Shown: positions 26,079 to 35,799 of the stretch, piece by piece | Layout: the number at the start of each line of letters is the position of its first letter | Position numbering within the stretch: position 1 is the stretch's first letter | From: Bowmanella denitrificans | Lineage (GTDB): Bacteria > Pseudomonadota > Gammaproteobacteria > Enterobacterales > Alteromonadaceae | Length of the DNA stretch: 64,000 nucleotides | NCBI RefSeq assembly: GCF_002887595.1 | Contig: NZ_PEBU01000013.1 | Coordinates: forward strand, 62,001-126,000 | Direction: 5' to 3' | Notes under the pieces: model-generated | The model's input: only the letters and a program-made list of their open reading frames with translations | Told to the model about the DNA's origin: nothing | Databases searched by the model: none | Program-made: the position numbers and the translations under genes

Positions 26079-27446
26079 ATGAACATACAAAGAACGATAG
26101 TGATGCTGGTATCAGTGCTGGCCGTGCCAGTGATGGCTGCTGATAAAATCGGTGATGAGCAGGCGCTGCATAATATTGCCAGCCAGGTTTCGGCCAGCCG
26201 TATTGAACAGGATGTTCGCAAACTGGTGAGTTTTGGTACCCGTCATACCCTGTCTGACACTGAGTCAGACAGCCGTGGTATCGGCGCGGCCAGGCGTTGG
26301 ATAAAATCTGAATTTGATAAAATTTCCGCCCAATGTGGTGGCTGTCTTGAGGTGTATTATCAGTCGCAAACCATTCAGGGCGAAAAGCGAATTCCTGAGC
26401 CTGTTGAAGTGGTGAGTGTCATCGCCGTACAAAAAGGTCAGACTGACCCCAGCCGTTATGTGGTGATGTCCGGCGATATCGACTCGCGAGTTTCTGATGT
26501 CATGGATGCAGTATCGGACGCACCGGGGGCCAATGACAATGCTTCCGGCCTGGCCGGGGTACTGGAAACCGCCAGAGTGCTGAGCCAGCATAAGTTCCAT
26601 GGCTCTGTGGTGTATGCGGCACTGGCTGGTGAAGAGCAGGGCTTGTTTGGCGGTAAGATTATGGCCGAACAGGCGCTTAAAGACGGCTGGCGGGTTAAGG
26701 CCGTGCTGAACAACGATATGATTGGCAATATTGCCGGCATAAATGGGGTGATCAACAACACCACCGCCAGATTGTTCTCTGAAGGTACCCGAGTGGTAGA
26801 AACCCCGGAACAAGCCCACAAGCGGCGCTTTACCGGTGGAGAGGTGGATTCACCGTCGCGCAACCTGGCCCGTTATATTGATAGAATTGCCGATTCCTAT
26901 ATCCCTAATCTGGATACTATGCTGGTCTATCGTTTGGACAGATTTGGCCGTGGCGGCCATCACCGCCCCTTCAATGATGCCGGTTTTCCAGCTATCCGTA
27001 TTATGGAAACCAACGAGCATTATGACCGCCAGCACCAGGATCTGCGTAGTGAAAACGGCATTGTGTATGGTGACACCCTGGATGGTGTTAATTTTGCCTA
27101 TGCGGCCAAACTTACCGCCTTGAATGCCGTAAGCTTAGCCAGTATGGCCTGGGCGCCCAGTCCGCCGGCTAAGGTAGAAATCAAAGGGGCGGTGCAGCCA
27201 TCCACTACCCTGAGCTGGGCACCTGCTGGCCAGGCGGAGCAGAGCCTGATTAAAGGCTACAAGATCTACTGGCGTTACACCGACCAGCCGCAGTGGCAGT
27301 TCAGCCGTTATGTGGGCAAGGTCAACAGCTTTACGCTGGAGAATGTAGTGATCGACAACTACTTCTTTGGTGTGGCCAGTGTGGCTGAAAATGGCCTGGA
27401 AAGTCCTGTGGTGTTCCCCGGCGCTGCTGGCTCATTCGGCGATTAA
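26079..27446 (+). CDS. Secreted M28 family metallopeptidase with C-terminal FnIII-like domain
   Basis: A 455-residue exported peptidase (signal MNIQRTIVMLVSVLAVPVMA). The catalytic domain has most M28 zinc ligands: Asp in PGANDNASGLAGVLE, Glu-Glu in LAGEEQGLFGGK, Asp in LNNDMIGN and a distal His in METNEHYDRQ. The first ligand pair, normally HxD in a GAHYDS-like motif, reads SGDIDSR, so a His is replaced by Asp. Residues about 365-455 form a fibronectin type III-like module (PPAKVEIKGAVQPSTTLSW, IKGYKIYWRYTD). It probably acts with the upstream aminopeptidase on extracellular peptides. Confidence 0.9.
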   Translation: MNIQRTIVMLVSVLAVPVMAADKIGDEQALHNIASQVSASRIEQDVRKLVSFGTRHTLSDTESDSRGIGAARRWIKSEFDKISAQCGGCLEVYYQSQTIQGEKRIPEPVEVVSVIAVQKGQTDPSRYVVMSGDIDSRVSDVMDAVSDAPGANDNASGLAGVLETARVLSQHKFHGSVVYAALAGEEQGLFGGKIMAEQALKDGWRVKAVLNNDMIGNIAGINGVINNTTARLFSEGTRVVETPEQAHKRRFTGGEVDSPSRNLARYIDRIADSYIPNLDTMLVYRLDRFGRGGHHRPFNDAGFPAIRIMETNEHYDRQHQDLRSENGIVYGDTLDGVNFAYAAKLTALNAVSLASMAWAPSPPAKVEIKGAVQPSTTLSWAPAGQAEQSLIKGYKIYWRYTDQPQWQFSRYVGKVNSFTLENVVIDNYFFGVASVAENGLESPVVFPGAAGSFGD

Positions 27447-27700
27447 TCTCACAGATGGTGGCTTGCGGGTCACCATCAATGTGCCTTTTCTCGTATCTCC
27501 ACAGCACATCAGCGCCTTTGATCCATCTTCCTGTTATCAATAGTGCGAAGTAAGGGATAAATCACCCTATCTGCTGTATTAATCTATAGGCGGGCAGACG
27601 AAAGCCTGCTAGGCTGAATAATGAGTTCAGCAAGCTTGCGGCATTACTGCAGTCACCGTGAGTTTCTTGCCTGTAAGTTTTAAGTCGTTTCACTGTCCAG
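27447..27700. other. Intergenic region before the adenylate cyclase-like gene
   Basis: This 254-bp stretch has no gene. An inverted repeat GATGGTG-N9-CACCATC (27456-27479) follows the M28 stop and may act as a terminator, although only a short T-run comes after it. The rest should hold the promoter of the next gene. I see no convincing CRP site. The downstream ATG lacks an obvious Shine-Dalgarno sequence. Confidence 0.35.
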
Positions 27701-29650
27701 ATGAATATACAACAGAACCTTGCCATTAGGCTTTTGCGGGTACTGCGCTACAACAAGGCCAGATACGAACGGGCGCTGGCCTTGCTGCCTGCTGACAAGC
27801 GTCCGTTTTTCCATATTTTGCCGTTTTTACTGCATACCAATCACCCCGCTCTTCCCGGCTACATTGATGATGACGAAATTGCCTTCGGCCTGACTAATTA
27901 CTCACTGAGAAAAGCCGTGAACGAGGCACTATTACAGGTATTTCCGCAGCACAAAACGCTGCTGGAGGACATTCGCCAGCTATGGCCCAAACAACGAAAT
28001 ATTGATTCTCTGGTGTTGATGGGCAGTGTCGGCACCATAGCGCAAACCGATGATTCAGATTTTGACTACTGGGTGTGTATTGACGCAGAGCAGGTATCTG
28101 AACGGGGTAGGATACTGCTGCAGGAAAAACTGCATAAAGTGGAAAGCTGGGCGGAGTCACATGGCTTGGAAGTGCATTTTTTCCTGTCGGATATTGATAA
28201 GGTCAGACGCAACGACTTTGGTGAAGCAGACGGTGAAAGTTCAGGATCAGCCCAGGCGGTGTTTCTTAAAGCCGAATTTTATACCACCAACCTGGTGGTG
28301 GCAGGCAAGCTGCCATTCTGGTGGCTGATGCCGGATAAAATTAGCGATCGCCAATATCAGGAATTGATGGCCAGCCTGAAACCAGGAGAGGCACCAGACC
28401 CTAAGTTGTTTATGGATTTTGGCAACTTGCAGGAAATGGATCCAAACGAACTTTTTGGTGCGGCTATCTGGCAGATTGCCAAAGGCGTGGACTCACCGTT
28501 TAAATCTGTGCTGAAGATGGCCAAGCTGGAAGTGTTTCTGGAGAATATTGAGCACAAGCAGCCCTTATGTAACTTATTGAAAAAATGTGTGCACACAGGT
28601 ACCAACCCCATGGCCCAGCAGGAACACGTGGATCCATACGGGTTGATGTTTGATGAATTAATCGGCCATTACCAGAAAACCGAACATCAGCAGGTGGTGC
28701 AACTGCTGCAACTTTGTCTATATCTGAAATGTGGTTGTGCACTGAGCCGTGACACCAGCGAGGCGCAGAATAACTTTAAGCGCGAGATCATTAGTCATTA
28801 TGTTTGGGAATGGGGCTGGACGCCGGACAAAGTTCGTAAAATCGACCATCTAAGTAGCTGGAGCTTCAGCGAAAAGTCTCAGCTCAGCCGCCAGGTGCAT
28901 GCATTCTTAATTAACTGTTACCGGCGTATGTCCAGTCGTATAGCCAACCAGAAGCAAACCGTCAGTCAGGAGGACATGACGGTGATTGGGCGCAAACTGG
29001 ATACCTTCTACTCGAAAAAACCGCACAAAGTTGAGTACCTGCGCAGTGTGTTCGACAACGAACTATATTGTCGCACCGTCACCATTAAGGCCGATCCGGA
29101 TACCTTGTCAAAACGTAACTGGTCCATGTTTGCCGGAGACCAGATTTCAGCCAGGGCTGAACTGCTGCGAAAGGAACACCTTAAATCCAGCTATAACCCA
29201 ATCGATCTGATTGTGTGGGCAGTATGGAACCGCATAATGGACAGCCAGACGCGCATTCAACTGGACTACCATACCGAACCTGTGACAGAAGAGGATTTAT
29301 ACAAGTTGGTGGGGAAAGCCGAACGGCTGTTTCCGCCCAGGCGGGTGTCTGAGTTGCCTCGGCAGGCATTACTTGAACCTGCCAAGGTGCTGAACTGCCT
29401 TATCGTGCTGAATTTTGAAAGTCGTCGCTTAAAACCGGATGTGGAAACGGTTCGGGTTATTTATACCAACAGTTGGGGGGAGCTATATTCATTGTCTGGT
29501 TTGGAAGCGCTGGCGCCATTACGTCAGGAAATGGGCGACAACAACCTGGCCAAACAGGCCCATATACTGGTACCTGAAGGGGCGCATAAGCAGCGCTTGT
29601 ATGAAAACTTCGCGATGCGTACCGGGTTGGAATTTCGCCATATTTATTGA
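27701..29650 (+). CDS. Class I adenylate cyclase-like protein (short form)
   Basis: A 649-residue protein related to enterobacterial CyaA, which makes cAMP from ATP. The N-terminal catalytic domain is well conserved: HTNHPALPGYIDDDE, the nucleotidyltransferase motif LMGSVGTIAQTDDSDFDYWV with G108-S109 and catalytic-type D120/D122, then KVESWAESHGLEVHFFLSD and FYTTNLVVAGKLPFWW. A middle region FGAAIWQIAKGVDSPFKSVLK also matches CyaA. E. coli CyaA is 848 residues; this one lacks most of the C-terminal glucose-responsive regulatory part. It may be a second, unregulated cyclase or the organism's only one. Confidence 0.85.
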   Translation: MNIQQNLAIRLLRVLRYNKARYERALALLPADKRPFFHILPFLLHTNHPALPGYIDDDEIAFGLTNYSLRKAVNEALLQVFPQHKTLLEDIRQLWPKQRNIDSLVLMGSVGTIAQTDDSDFDYWVCIDAEQVSERGRILLQEKLHKVESWAESHGLEVHFFLSDIDKVRRNDFGEADGESSGSAQAVFLKAEFYTTNLVVAGKLPFWWLMPDKISDRQYQELMASLKPGEAPDPKLFMDFGNLQEMDPNELFGAAIWQIAKGVDSPFKSVLKMAKLEVFLENIEHKQPLCNLLKKCVHTGTNPMAQQEHVDPYGLMFDELIGHYQKTEHQQVVQLLQLCLYLKCGCALSRDTSEAQNNFKREIISHYVWEWGWTPDKVRKIDHLSSWSFSEKSQLSRQVHAFLINCYRRMSSRIANQKQTVSQEDMTVIGRKLDTFYSKKPHKVEYLRSVFDNELYCRTVTIKADPDTLSKRNWSMFAGDQISARAELLRKEHLKSSYNPIDLIVWAVWNRIMDSQTRIQLDYHTEPVTEEDLYKLVGKAERLFPPRRVSELPRQALLEPAKVLNCLIVLNFESRRLKPDVETVRVIYTNSWGELYSLSGLEALAPLRQEMGDNNLAKQAHILVPEGAHKQRLYENFAMRTGLEFRHIY

Positions 29651-29675
29651 ATCCCGCCGCCTGGCGAGAGGTCTT

Positions 29676-31565
29676 TTATACTTTGAAACGGGCCAGCATT
29701 TTTTCCAGATTGCCGAATTGCATATTTAGGTTATTACATTCCTTGAGGGTGGCCTTGAGATTGGCATTACCCTGTTCGCTCAAACTGTTGACCTGGACAA
29801 TAGTGTCGTTGAGCTGGGTTATCAGCTGATTCTGTTGCCCGGTGGCATTGGCAACCTGAATATTGACCGATTCCAGAGACTGTATGGCTTGGTTAACATC
29901 TTCCACCCGATCGCCTGCCTGACTGACCAGGCTGACGCTCTGCTCGCAATCTTCTATGCTGGTTTTCATGATACTGACAACCCCGCTAGCCCCGTCCTGC
30001 AATTGACTGATGGTTCGCTGTATTTGCTGGGTAGATTCTTGTGTGCGTTGCGCCAGTTGCCGGACTTCGTCCGCTACCACGGCAAAACCGCGACCCGCAT
30101 CACCAGCTCTGGCTGCCTCTATGGCGGCATTCAGGGCTAACAGGTTGGTTTGTTCAGAAACACCTTCAATAACCTCTAATACCTGATTAATACTGGTGGT
30201 GTGTTGTTCAAGACTGTCCACTGCCTGCTGAGCCTGATGCATTTTGCCGGAAAGAGACTGGATTGCCTGAATATTGCTGCCCAGTGCATTGTTGCTTAGC
30301 TGGGATTTCTGTTTGGCATCCTGTGTCAGTGACGTGGCCTGTGTGGTACTGTCTGCGATGCCAGAAGCGCTGTCTGCCAGGTACTGAATGGTCTGGACGG
30401 CATGCTCGACATAGCCAGTCTGTTGTTCCTGCATCGACATGCTTGAGTGGGTGTGGGTGAGCAGGCTTTGCACTGACTGTTGTAAGGCGTCCGATGCTAT
30501 CTTTACTTGAATAAATGACTGATGCAGTTTATCAATCACGGCATTAAAATCTTTAGACAGCATGCCAAATTCATCTTCCCGTTGTATGTGTAAGCGGCGG
30601 GTCAGGTCGCCTTCGCCGGCGGCAATATCTTCTATGGCCAGTGTTAACTGCCTAAGCGGCTTCATCAGATACTTCAACAGCAAGCTCATCATTAGCGCGA
30701 TGGCGGCAATGCCAATCAGCATGTACACAATGGCCCGGTTGCGAAAAGCCTGCAGGGCCGCATAAGCTTGCTGCTTATCCACCAGGCCCACCAGATACCA
30801 GTTAACATTTTCCAGTCCTTCAACCGGAGTCAATAAAACCAGCAGTTCCTGTTGGTCTGTCCGGTGTTCAAAATAAGCTGGCTGGATAGCAAGGGATTGA
30901 CCAAATACCTGTTGGATGTGTTGGTCATTCAGTGATTTTTGTGGATGGCTTAAAATTTTGCCTTGTGCGTCGACCAGAAAAGCATAGCCATAACCGGAAA
31001 AATCAATGGACTTTATCTGATTGGCGATGGACAGCATGTCGATGTCGCCACCAGCCACGCCCAATAACTGGCCTTGCCTGACGATGGGCACGACCGCGGT
31101 AATCGTCAGATCACCAGTGGTGGCATCAATGTAAGGCGTGGTAAAAGCGGGGGAGCGGGTTTTTTCTGCCAACTGATACCAGGGTCTTAAGGTGGCATTA
31201 TAATCTGCAGGCAAAGCGATGCTCTGGTCGTCCAGGGTAAAGGTGCCGCTCTTTTCTCCTATATAGGTGTTTTTAAAATTACCGGCCTGCGCGCGGCTTT
31301 GCACATTTCTTAGCAGTAGTTCTCTGCCGTCGGACGGCTGATATTCATCAGCTATGGAGCTTACCAGTGCCAGTTTGCCATTCAGCCAGGTGGCAATATT
31401 ACTGGCGGCCGCAGACGAATTATCCTTTAGCGATTGCTCAACCTGGGCTTCTGTATGAGCGCGCATCACAAAATAATTGTTAAGGGTAAATGCGCCGAGA
31501 ACCGCAACCAGTATGCAGGACGCTGCCAGACTGATCTTGCTGGTGAATGTTAGAGGTTTCGCCAT
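29676..31565 (-). CDS. Methyl-accepting chemotaxis protein with dCache sensor
   Basis: A 629-residue chemoreceptor. TM1 is at about residues 10-30, then a periplasmic double-Cache domain (to about 280; [20 protein letters not shown] and [20 protein letters not shown] are typical). TM2 is at about 285-305, followed by HAMP ([20 protein letters not shown]) and a long signalling coiled coil. The hairpin tip [18 protein letters not shown] and [18 protein letters not shown] are intact, so it can couple to CheA/CheW. dCache domains with this motif set often bind amino acids or other small ligands. It converges with the cyclase-like gene. Confidence 0.95.
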   Translation of the reverse strand: MAKPLTFTSKISLAASCILVAVLGAFTLNNYFVMRAHTEAQVEQSLKDNSSAAASNIATWLNGKLALVSSIADEYQPSDGRELLLRNVQSRAQAGNFKNTYIGEKSGTFTLDDQSIALPADYNATLRPWYQLAEKTRSPAFTTPYIDATTGDLTITAVVPIVRQGQLLGVAGGDIDMLSIANQIKSIDFSGYGYAFLVDAQGKILSHPQKSLNDQHIQQVFGQSLAIQPAYFEHRTDQQELLVLLTPVEGLENVNWYLVGLVDKQQAYAALQAFRNRAIVYMLIGIAAIALMMSLLLKYLMKPLRQLTLAIEDIAAGEGDLTRRLHIQREDEFGMLSKDFNAVIDKLHQSFIQVKIASDALQQSVQSLLTHTHSSMSMQEQQTGYVEHAVQTIQYLADSASGIADSTTQATSLTQDAKQKSQLSNNALGSNIQAIQSLSGKMHQAQQAVDSLEQHTTSINQVLEVIEGVSEQTNLLALNAAIEAARAGDAGRGFAVVADEVRQLAQRTQESTQQIQRTISQLQDGASGVVSIMKTSIEDCEQSVSLVSQAGDRVEDVNQAIQSLESVNIQVANATGQQNQLITQLNDTIVQVNSLSEQGNANLKATLKECNNLNMQFGNLEKMLARFKV

Positions 31566-31701
31566 GTTTCAACCTGTATTTTTGTTTGGCGGCAGTGGTT
31601 ATTCGAGCATAGCAGAGCCTGCCAGACTGATCAGGAAGAGCAAGGATTTGGTCGGCAATAACAGCCCTTTGCTATACCATAAGGCTTTTTGAGGATTTGC
31701 C

Positions 31702-32436
31702 ATGCTCATCCAGCAATCGTTCGTTGATATAGAGACGGCCAGTGGCCCCATGCGCACTGCTATCTACCGTCCGCAGCAGTCTGGTCGATTTCCCGCCATT
31801 ATTTTTTATTCAGAGATCTTTCAACACACCGCGCCTATCGCCCGCAGTGCCGCGATAATGGCAGGACAAGGATTTGTGGTGCTGGTGCCAGAGATTTTTC
31901 ATGAACTGAACCCATCAGGTACGGTACTGGCTTACGATGATGCGGGAAAAGACAAAGGCAATCAGGACAAATGGAGTAAGCCTCTTGAACAGCATGACAG
32001 CGATACGCAGGCGCTGGTCGATTTTGCCGCCAGTCAACCATTTTGCCATGGCAATATCGGTGCTATGGGTGTGTGCATTGGCGGGCATCTGGCTTATCGA
32101 GCGGCCCTGAATCCTGCCATTAAGGCGGCATTTTGTCTGTATGCCACTGATATTCACAGCGATACCCTGCCAGCGCAGCCGGGCAACCAGTCCTTCGGGC
32201 GTATGGCGGATATTCAAGCTGAAGTGCACTTTATCTGGGGACGTCAGGACCCGCATGTTCCGGCACAAGGACGCCTGAAAATCTATCAGCAGTTATTGGC
32301 CAGCGGCATCAACTTCCACTGGCAGGAAGTCAATGCGCAGCATGCCTTTATGCGGGACGAGGGCGAACGTTATGATCCAGCCCTGGCACTGACCATGTAC
32401 CAACAGGCTGCAGCACTGTTTCAACGTGCGCTTTAA
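31702..32436 (+). CDS. Dienelactone hydrolase family protein
   Basis: A 244-residue alpha/beta hydrolase. The nucleophile is Cys 125 in GAMGVCIGGHLAYR, the DLH-type elbow, with the acid in WGRQDPHVPAQGR (about D183) and the base in NAQHAFMRDEG (about H214), so the Cys-Asp-His triad is complete. Family members open lactone rings such as dienelactone, but many act on other esters and the natural substrate here is unknown. There is no signal peptide, so it is cytoplasmic. It has its own ribosome site (GAGGATTTGCC) and is divergent from the chemoreceptor gene. Confidence 0.92.
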   Translation: MLIQQSFVDIETASGPMRTAIYRPQQSGRFPAIIFYSEIFQHTAPIARSAAIMAGQGFVVLVPEIFHELNPSGTVLAYDDAGKDKGNQDKWSKPLEQHDSDTQALVDFAASQPFCHGNIGAMGVCIGGHLAYRAALNPAIKAAFCLYATDIHSDTLPAQPGNQSFGRMADIQAEVHFIWGRQDPHVPAQGRLKIYQQLLASGINFHWQEVNAQHAFMRDEGERYDPALALTMYQQAAALFQRAL

Positions 32437-32453
32437 GCGTAAACTGTTTTGCG

Positions 32454-34004
32454 TTACATCCAGGGGCGTTTTTCCCGCTCTACCTTGTGCAGCGCGGTAT
32501 TAATCAGCGCATGGCCAATGTGGCTTGGAATATAGGGAATCGTCTGGGCACCGCAAGCCAGCACTAATTTGATACTGCACAGGCCGGAGCGTTTCATTAA
32601 CAGGCTTTGCGAGAAGCGGGTTTGTTGAATCTTATGTATGGGCAGACAATAGCGGTCGATGCCCAGCAGACCTTTGCGGATATACATAAATTCGGCGTCG
32701 CTGGCATAGCCCCAGCGCCACCAGCGCAGGGTAAGTAATGCGGCGCTGGTGAACAAGGCCAGGCTGGCAATCATTAGTTCCGGCCAGAGTTGTTTATACG
32801 CCATGATGCATGCCAGCGGCAGATAAACCAGGGTTGGCAGCAGCATAGTGCGCAGAATGTGGCGGCGGCTGATAGGGGTAAAAGTGATATCGGCCAATTG
32901 ATTGCCAGGCAATGCATCGGCCATTAAAAATTCACATTCATCCGCTTTAACCGACGGCACCATTAGCTTACCTGTTACCGCTACCGCACCGGCATGCTCA
33001 AAACTGGCATTGAGTTGTTCAAACTTCAGGTTAATACGACCAAGCACCCGATCCAGCCAGTCCTGCTTGGCCACTATCATTTGCAGGCGGGACAGCTTCA
33101 TTGACACTTCGTGACGGGTTAACAAGCCACTGCGACGAATATACCTGTCATCTATACGGGTCAGGCGAAAGCCATGAAAGGTCAGCAGCGATCCGCCAAT
33201 GGATAGCAGCGTCAGTCCCAGCATCAGCAGCAGTACCAGACTGACCAGATAAATGCCATATTGCCACCAGGCCTGGGTGGCCGGGTCAAACATCGCTTGT
33301 AAATCCACGCCCAAGCGTTCAAGCCAGATAGCCGCACTGTCAAACATATTGTCGTAGAAAGGTGCCAGGCCACCGAGGAATAACCAGATACGGTTGCTGG
33401 TAATACCATGAATGATTAAATCTTTAGTGGAGCGGGCGTTTAACAGCTGTTCCTGCTGTTCCACCGCATCAGTTTGCGGTTGCTGGTGTTCTGCGCCGGC
33501 CCTGTTGTTCAAGATACGGCTTTTTAACTGCTCGGCGAAGGCTTTGGGCAGTGCGTAAATCTTGGCTTCCTGTTTGGCCGACCCTGCCGTATCAAGCAAC
33601 ATGCACACATGGTCGGTGGGGCGGTAAAACAGTGGTTGTTCGAGTCGAATATTCTGAATCCGCTCAAATGGCAGATCCAAATGCTTTTTCTGCAGAACGC
33701 CACTTTTTATTTGTAAATTGCCCTGATACAAACGGTAGCGATAGTAATGAAACTTCAGCCAGCCAACAGTGGCGCACAGCAGCAGTAATGCACCCAGTGC
33801 AGGCAGCCATAACTGTGGGTTTTGCTTTATCTTGTTATAGCTGAGTAATAAGGCTGGCAGCAGATAGACAAAGTTGCCCACCAGGGCACGAATAAATGCG
33901 ACCGCAAAATACATAATGGCCACAGGGGACAGACGTTGCCATTGCCCGGGCTCTGCGGCCAGCTTCAGCGTTGCAGTGGCACTGTTATCCATCCTGGCTG
34001 ACAT
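32454..34004 (-). CDS. Membrane protein with repeated bacterial PH (bPH2) domains, YdbT-like
   Basis: A 516-residue inner-membrane protein. Pairs of hydrophobic helices (about 30-75, 225-285, 375-425) alternate with about three bPH2 modules, recognisable by LYQGNLQIKSGVLQKKHLDLPFER-like start segments such as YRLYQGNLQIKSGVL, RYIRRSGLLTRHEVSMKLSR and FMYIRKGLLGIDRYCLP. This matches the YdbT architecture of Bacillus. Its start overlaps the 3' end of the smaller PH-domain gene by 20 bp, as in ydbST pairs. In Bacillus this pair is linked to resistance to some bacteriocins and to cell-envelope function; the role here is inferred. Confidence 0.88.
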   Translation of the reverse strand: MSARMDNSATATLKLAAEPGQWQRLSPVAIMYFAVAFIRALVGNFVYLLPALLLSYNKIKQNPQLWLPALGALLLLCATVGWLKFHYYRYRLYQGNLQIKSGVLQKKHLDLPFERIQNIRLEQPLFYRPTDHVCMLLDTAGSAKQEAKIYALPKAFAEQLKSRILNNRAGAEHQQPQTDAVEQQEQLLNARSTKDLIIHGITSNRIWLFLGGLAPFYDNMFDSAAIWLERLGVDLQAMFDPATQAWWQYGIYLVSLVLLLMLGLTLLSIGGSLLTFHGFRLTRIDDRYIRRSGLLTRHEVSMKLSRLQMIVAKQDWLDRVLGRINLKFEQLNASFEHAGAVAVTGKLMVPSVKADECEFLMADALPGNQLADITFTPISRRHILRTMLLPTLVYLPLACIMAYKQLWPELMIASLALFTSAALLTLRWWRWGYASDAEFMYIRKGLLGIDRYCLPIHKIQQTRFSQSLLMKRSGLCSIKLVLACGAQTIPYIPSHIGHALINTALHKVEREKRPWM

Positions 34005-34527
34005 CCGAATGGCTGAGAATAAACTGTCTCAACTTACGCGCGTCGGCCTCGGGCAGCCCCGGAATCGCAAAGGTATAGAGCGAGCCACCGGCGCTGAATA
34101 CCTGCAACGTGGCCAGCCCGGCTTTGCGCTCGATGGGGCCACGTTTTAATTCCACATGTTGCACACGCAGGATTGGTTGGGTGACCAGGCTTTGGAAAAA
34201 CAGCCCGCTTTGATAGCTCAAATCCTGTTCTCGTACGGCATAGCCTTTGCGCTTGTCTGCCAGGTAATCATACAGTAGCCACAGCAGACCGACTGCCACC
34301 AAGCCACCGAATATCAGCGGAAACAGATGCAGATACCAGTCAGGCAGAGTCAACCAAGTCTGCCAACGAATCGCGGCTAGTATTGTCAGTAAGAATAACA
34401 AAAAAATTGTGCCGCACAACAGGTTAAGGGGCGCATAGCGGGGGCTTAGCCTTTGCATTTCAAGCGCTGTCACATCCGCCAGGTTATGCACTGACAGTGA
34501 CTGATTGGTAAATAGAATTTGGCTCAT
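33985..34527 (-). CDS. Membrane protein with one bPH2 domain, YdbS-like
   Basis: A 180-residue protein with two membrane helices (about 42-62 and 67-88, FLLFLLTILAAIRW and LHLFPLIFGGLVAVGLLWLL) and a C-terminal bacterial PH domain (GYAVREQDLSYQSGLFFQSL, then VTQPILRVQHVELKRGPIER). The Gln-Ser-Gly-Leu-Phe turn and the ILRVQHVE strand are characteristic. It is the first gene of the two-gene unit with the larger YdbT-like protein and likely forms a complex with it. Confidence 0.88.
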   Translation of the reverse strand: MSQILFTNQSLSVHNLADVTALEMQRLSPRYAPLNLLCGTIFLLFLLTILAAIRWQTWLTLPDWYLHLFPLIFGGLVAVGLLWLLYDYLADKRKGYAVREQDLSYQSGLFFQSLVTQPILRVQHVELKRGPIERKAGLATLQVFSAGGSLYTFAIPGLPEADARKLRQFILSHSDVSQDG

Positions 34528-34614
34528 GACGCATCCGTTGACATCCTCAGGCGTAGATTCTGCCTGTGGCCGGATAAGTTAGTCAATGCGGTGGGTGTAA
34601 CAGGGTTTATTCAA

Positions 34615-34637
34615 GCCGGGTAGTCAGACTACCCGGC
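34615..34637 (-). terminator. Perfect hairpin after the phosphatase gene
   Basis: GCCGGGTAGT and ACTACCCGGC form a perfect 10-bp stem with a 3-base loop, 11 bp after the phosphatase stop. The following minus-strand bases (TTGAATAAA) give only a weak U tract. It most likely ends the TonB receptor-phosphatase transcript. Confidence 0.65.
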
Positions 34638-34647
34638 AGTGGCACAC

Positions 34648-35739
34648 TTACAGCAGATACTTAGCCCTGAGTATCTGAATGTCCTGCTCGGACACGTCCA
34701 GTTCCTGTTTCAGGTATTCCAGTACGCTGCCGTGCTTAGCTTCCATGGCAGCTATAGCCGATTCAATTAAGGGTTGTGTTACCCCCATCAGCGGCTGTGT
34801 GATGTCCTGGGGTAAGCTGGCAAAGAACTTCATCATCGCTGCATATTTTGGATCCATATTGCTACTGTCTTTGGGGATTAAAGACTGAAAGTCCAGATAT
34901 TGATTAGTTGCCAGGTAGTCCCGAATCACCGTTTGCCTGTCGACGCCCAAAGCGCTTAATACCAATGCTGCGCTAATGCCGGTGCGGTCTTTCCCGGCGG
35001 TACAGTGGAACAGCAGACCACCGTCTTTATCTACCAGGCGGTCAAACATAGCGCGATAATTTTGCTTCTGATCCTCCAGTATATGGGGATACATCTGTGC
35101 CATCATGGCCTCCAGCTTGTCCCTGGATAAATCAGGGCTGCGCAATATTTTGCCCAGCTCACCCATGTCAAAGTCCATTTCGTAGTCGGTGCTGATGATT
35201 TCTACCTCAGCGGCACGCCATTGGGTGCTTTCAGACTGGCGTTCACTGTTGGCTCGAAAGTCCACGACGGTTTCAATACCCAGACTGTCGACAAATACAT
35301 AGTCTGCCTCGGTCAGGTTGGCTAATACTCCGGAGCGGTAAATCTTGCCCCACCTGACAGTGCGGCCATCCTGAGTCTGATAGCCGCCCAAATCGCGGAA
35401 GTTGCGACCCCCTTCCAGAGGCATTAAGCGGTTGGCTGTCATCACTGGCTCTCCACCTTCGGGTTTGACAAAAAAGTAGTAGCGTTGGTGAGCGTGTTCT
35501 GGTGTCCAGGCGTATTGATGGGCTTTAACATCTTTGGCCAGCAACCTGGCTTTGCCGGCATCCGGATATTGGGACACCAGAATATCAACTTCGGCGTCAC
35601 CGGGCAGGGGCTGCCAGCTAAGCTGATATTGCTGTTCACTGAAATTGGCTTCAAGGTCTGACAGACTAGCCGGAGTCTGAGCGCAGCCAGCAAGACTGAC
35701 GGTCAGCAGACCCGCCATCAGCAGAGAATAATTTTTCAC
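34648..35739 (-). CDS. Lipoprotein tyrosine-protein phosphatase
   Basis: A 363-residue phosphatase of the Y_phosphatase3 type. The signal ends in the lipobox SLAGC with Cys 19, so it is a lipid-anchored periplasmic or outer-membrane protein. The catalytic loop HCTAGKDRTG (Cys 246, Arg 252) is intact, and the family hallmark GGRNFRDLGGYQTQDGRTV lies near residue 130. The N-terminal 100 residues look like an Ig/FnIII-type module (QYQLSWQPLPGDAEVDILVSQ). Initiation is at GTG with AAAGGAA upstream. It is downstream of the TonB receptor by 60 bp, suggesting it dephosphorylates a ligand that the receptor imports. Confidence 0.9.
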   Translation of the reverse strand: MKNYSLLMAGLLTVSLAGCAQTPASLSDLEANFSEQQYQLSWQPLPGDAEVDILVSQYPDAGKARLLAKDVKAHQYAWTPEHAHQRYYFFVKPEGGEPVMTANRLMPLEGGRNFRDLGGYQTQDGRTVRWGKIYRSGVLANLTEADYVFVDSLGIETVVDFRANSERQSESTQWRAAEVEIISTDYEMDFDMGELGKILRSPDLSRDKLEAMMAQMYPHILEDQKQNYRAMFDRLVDKDGGLLFHCTAGKDRTGISAALVLSALGVDRQTVIRDYLATNQYLDFQSLIPKDSSNMDPKYAAMMKFFASLPQDITQPLMGVTQPLIESAIAAMEAKHGSVLEYLKQELDVSEQDIQILRAKYLL

Positions 35740-35771
35740 GGTAATTTCCTTTGTCTTAATAGGGAATGTCA

Positions 35772-35791
35772 GGAGCGCTCGATGGCGCTCC
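35772..35791. repeat. Small hairpin between TonB receptor and phosphatase genes
   Basis: GGAGCGC-N6-GCGCTCC lies in the 60-bp gap between the two genes. There is no U tract, so it is more likely an RNA-processing or stability element that lets the two genes be expressed at different levels than a full terminator. Confidence 0.5.
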
Positions 35792-35799
35792 CGGATGAT

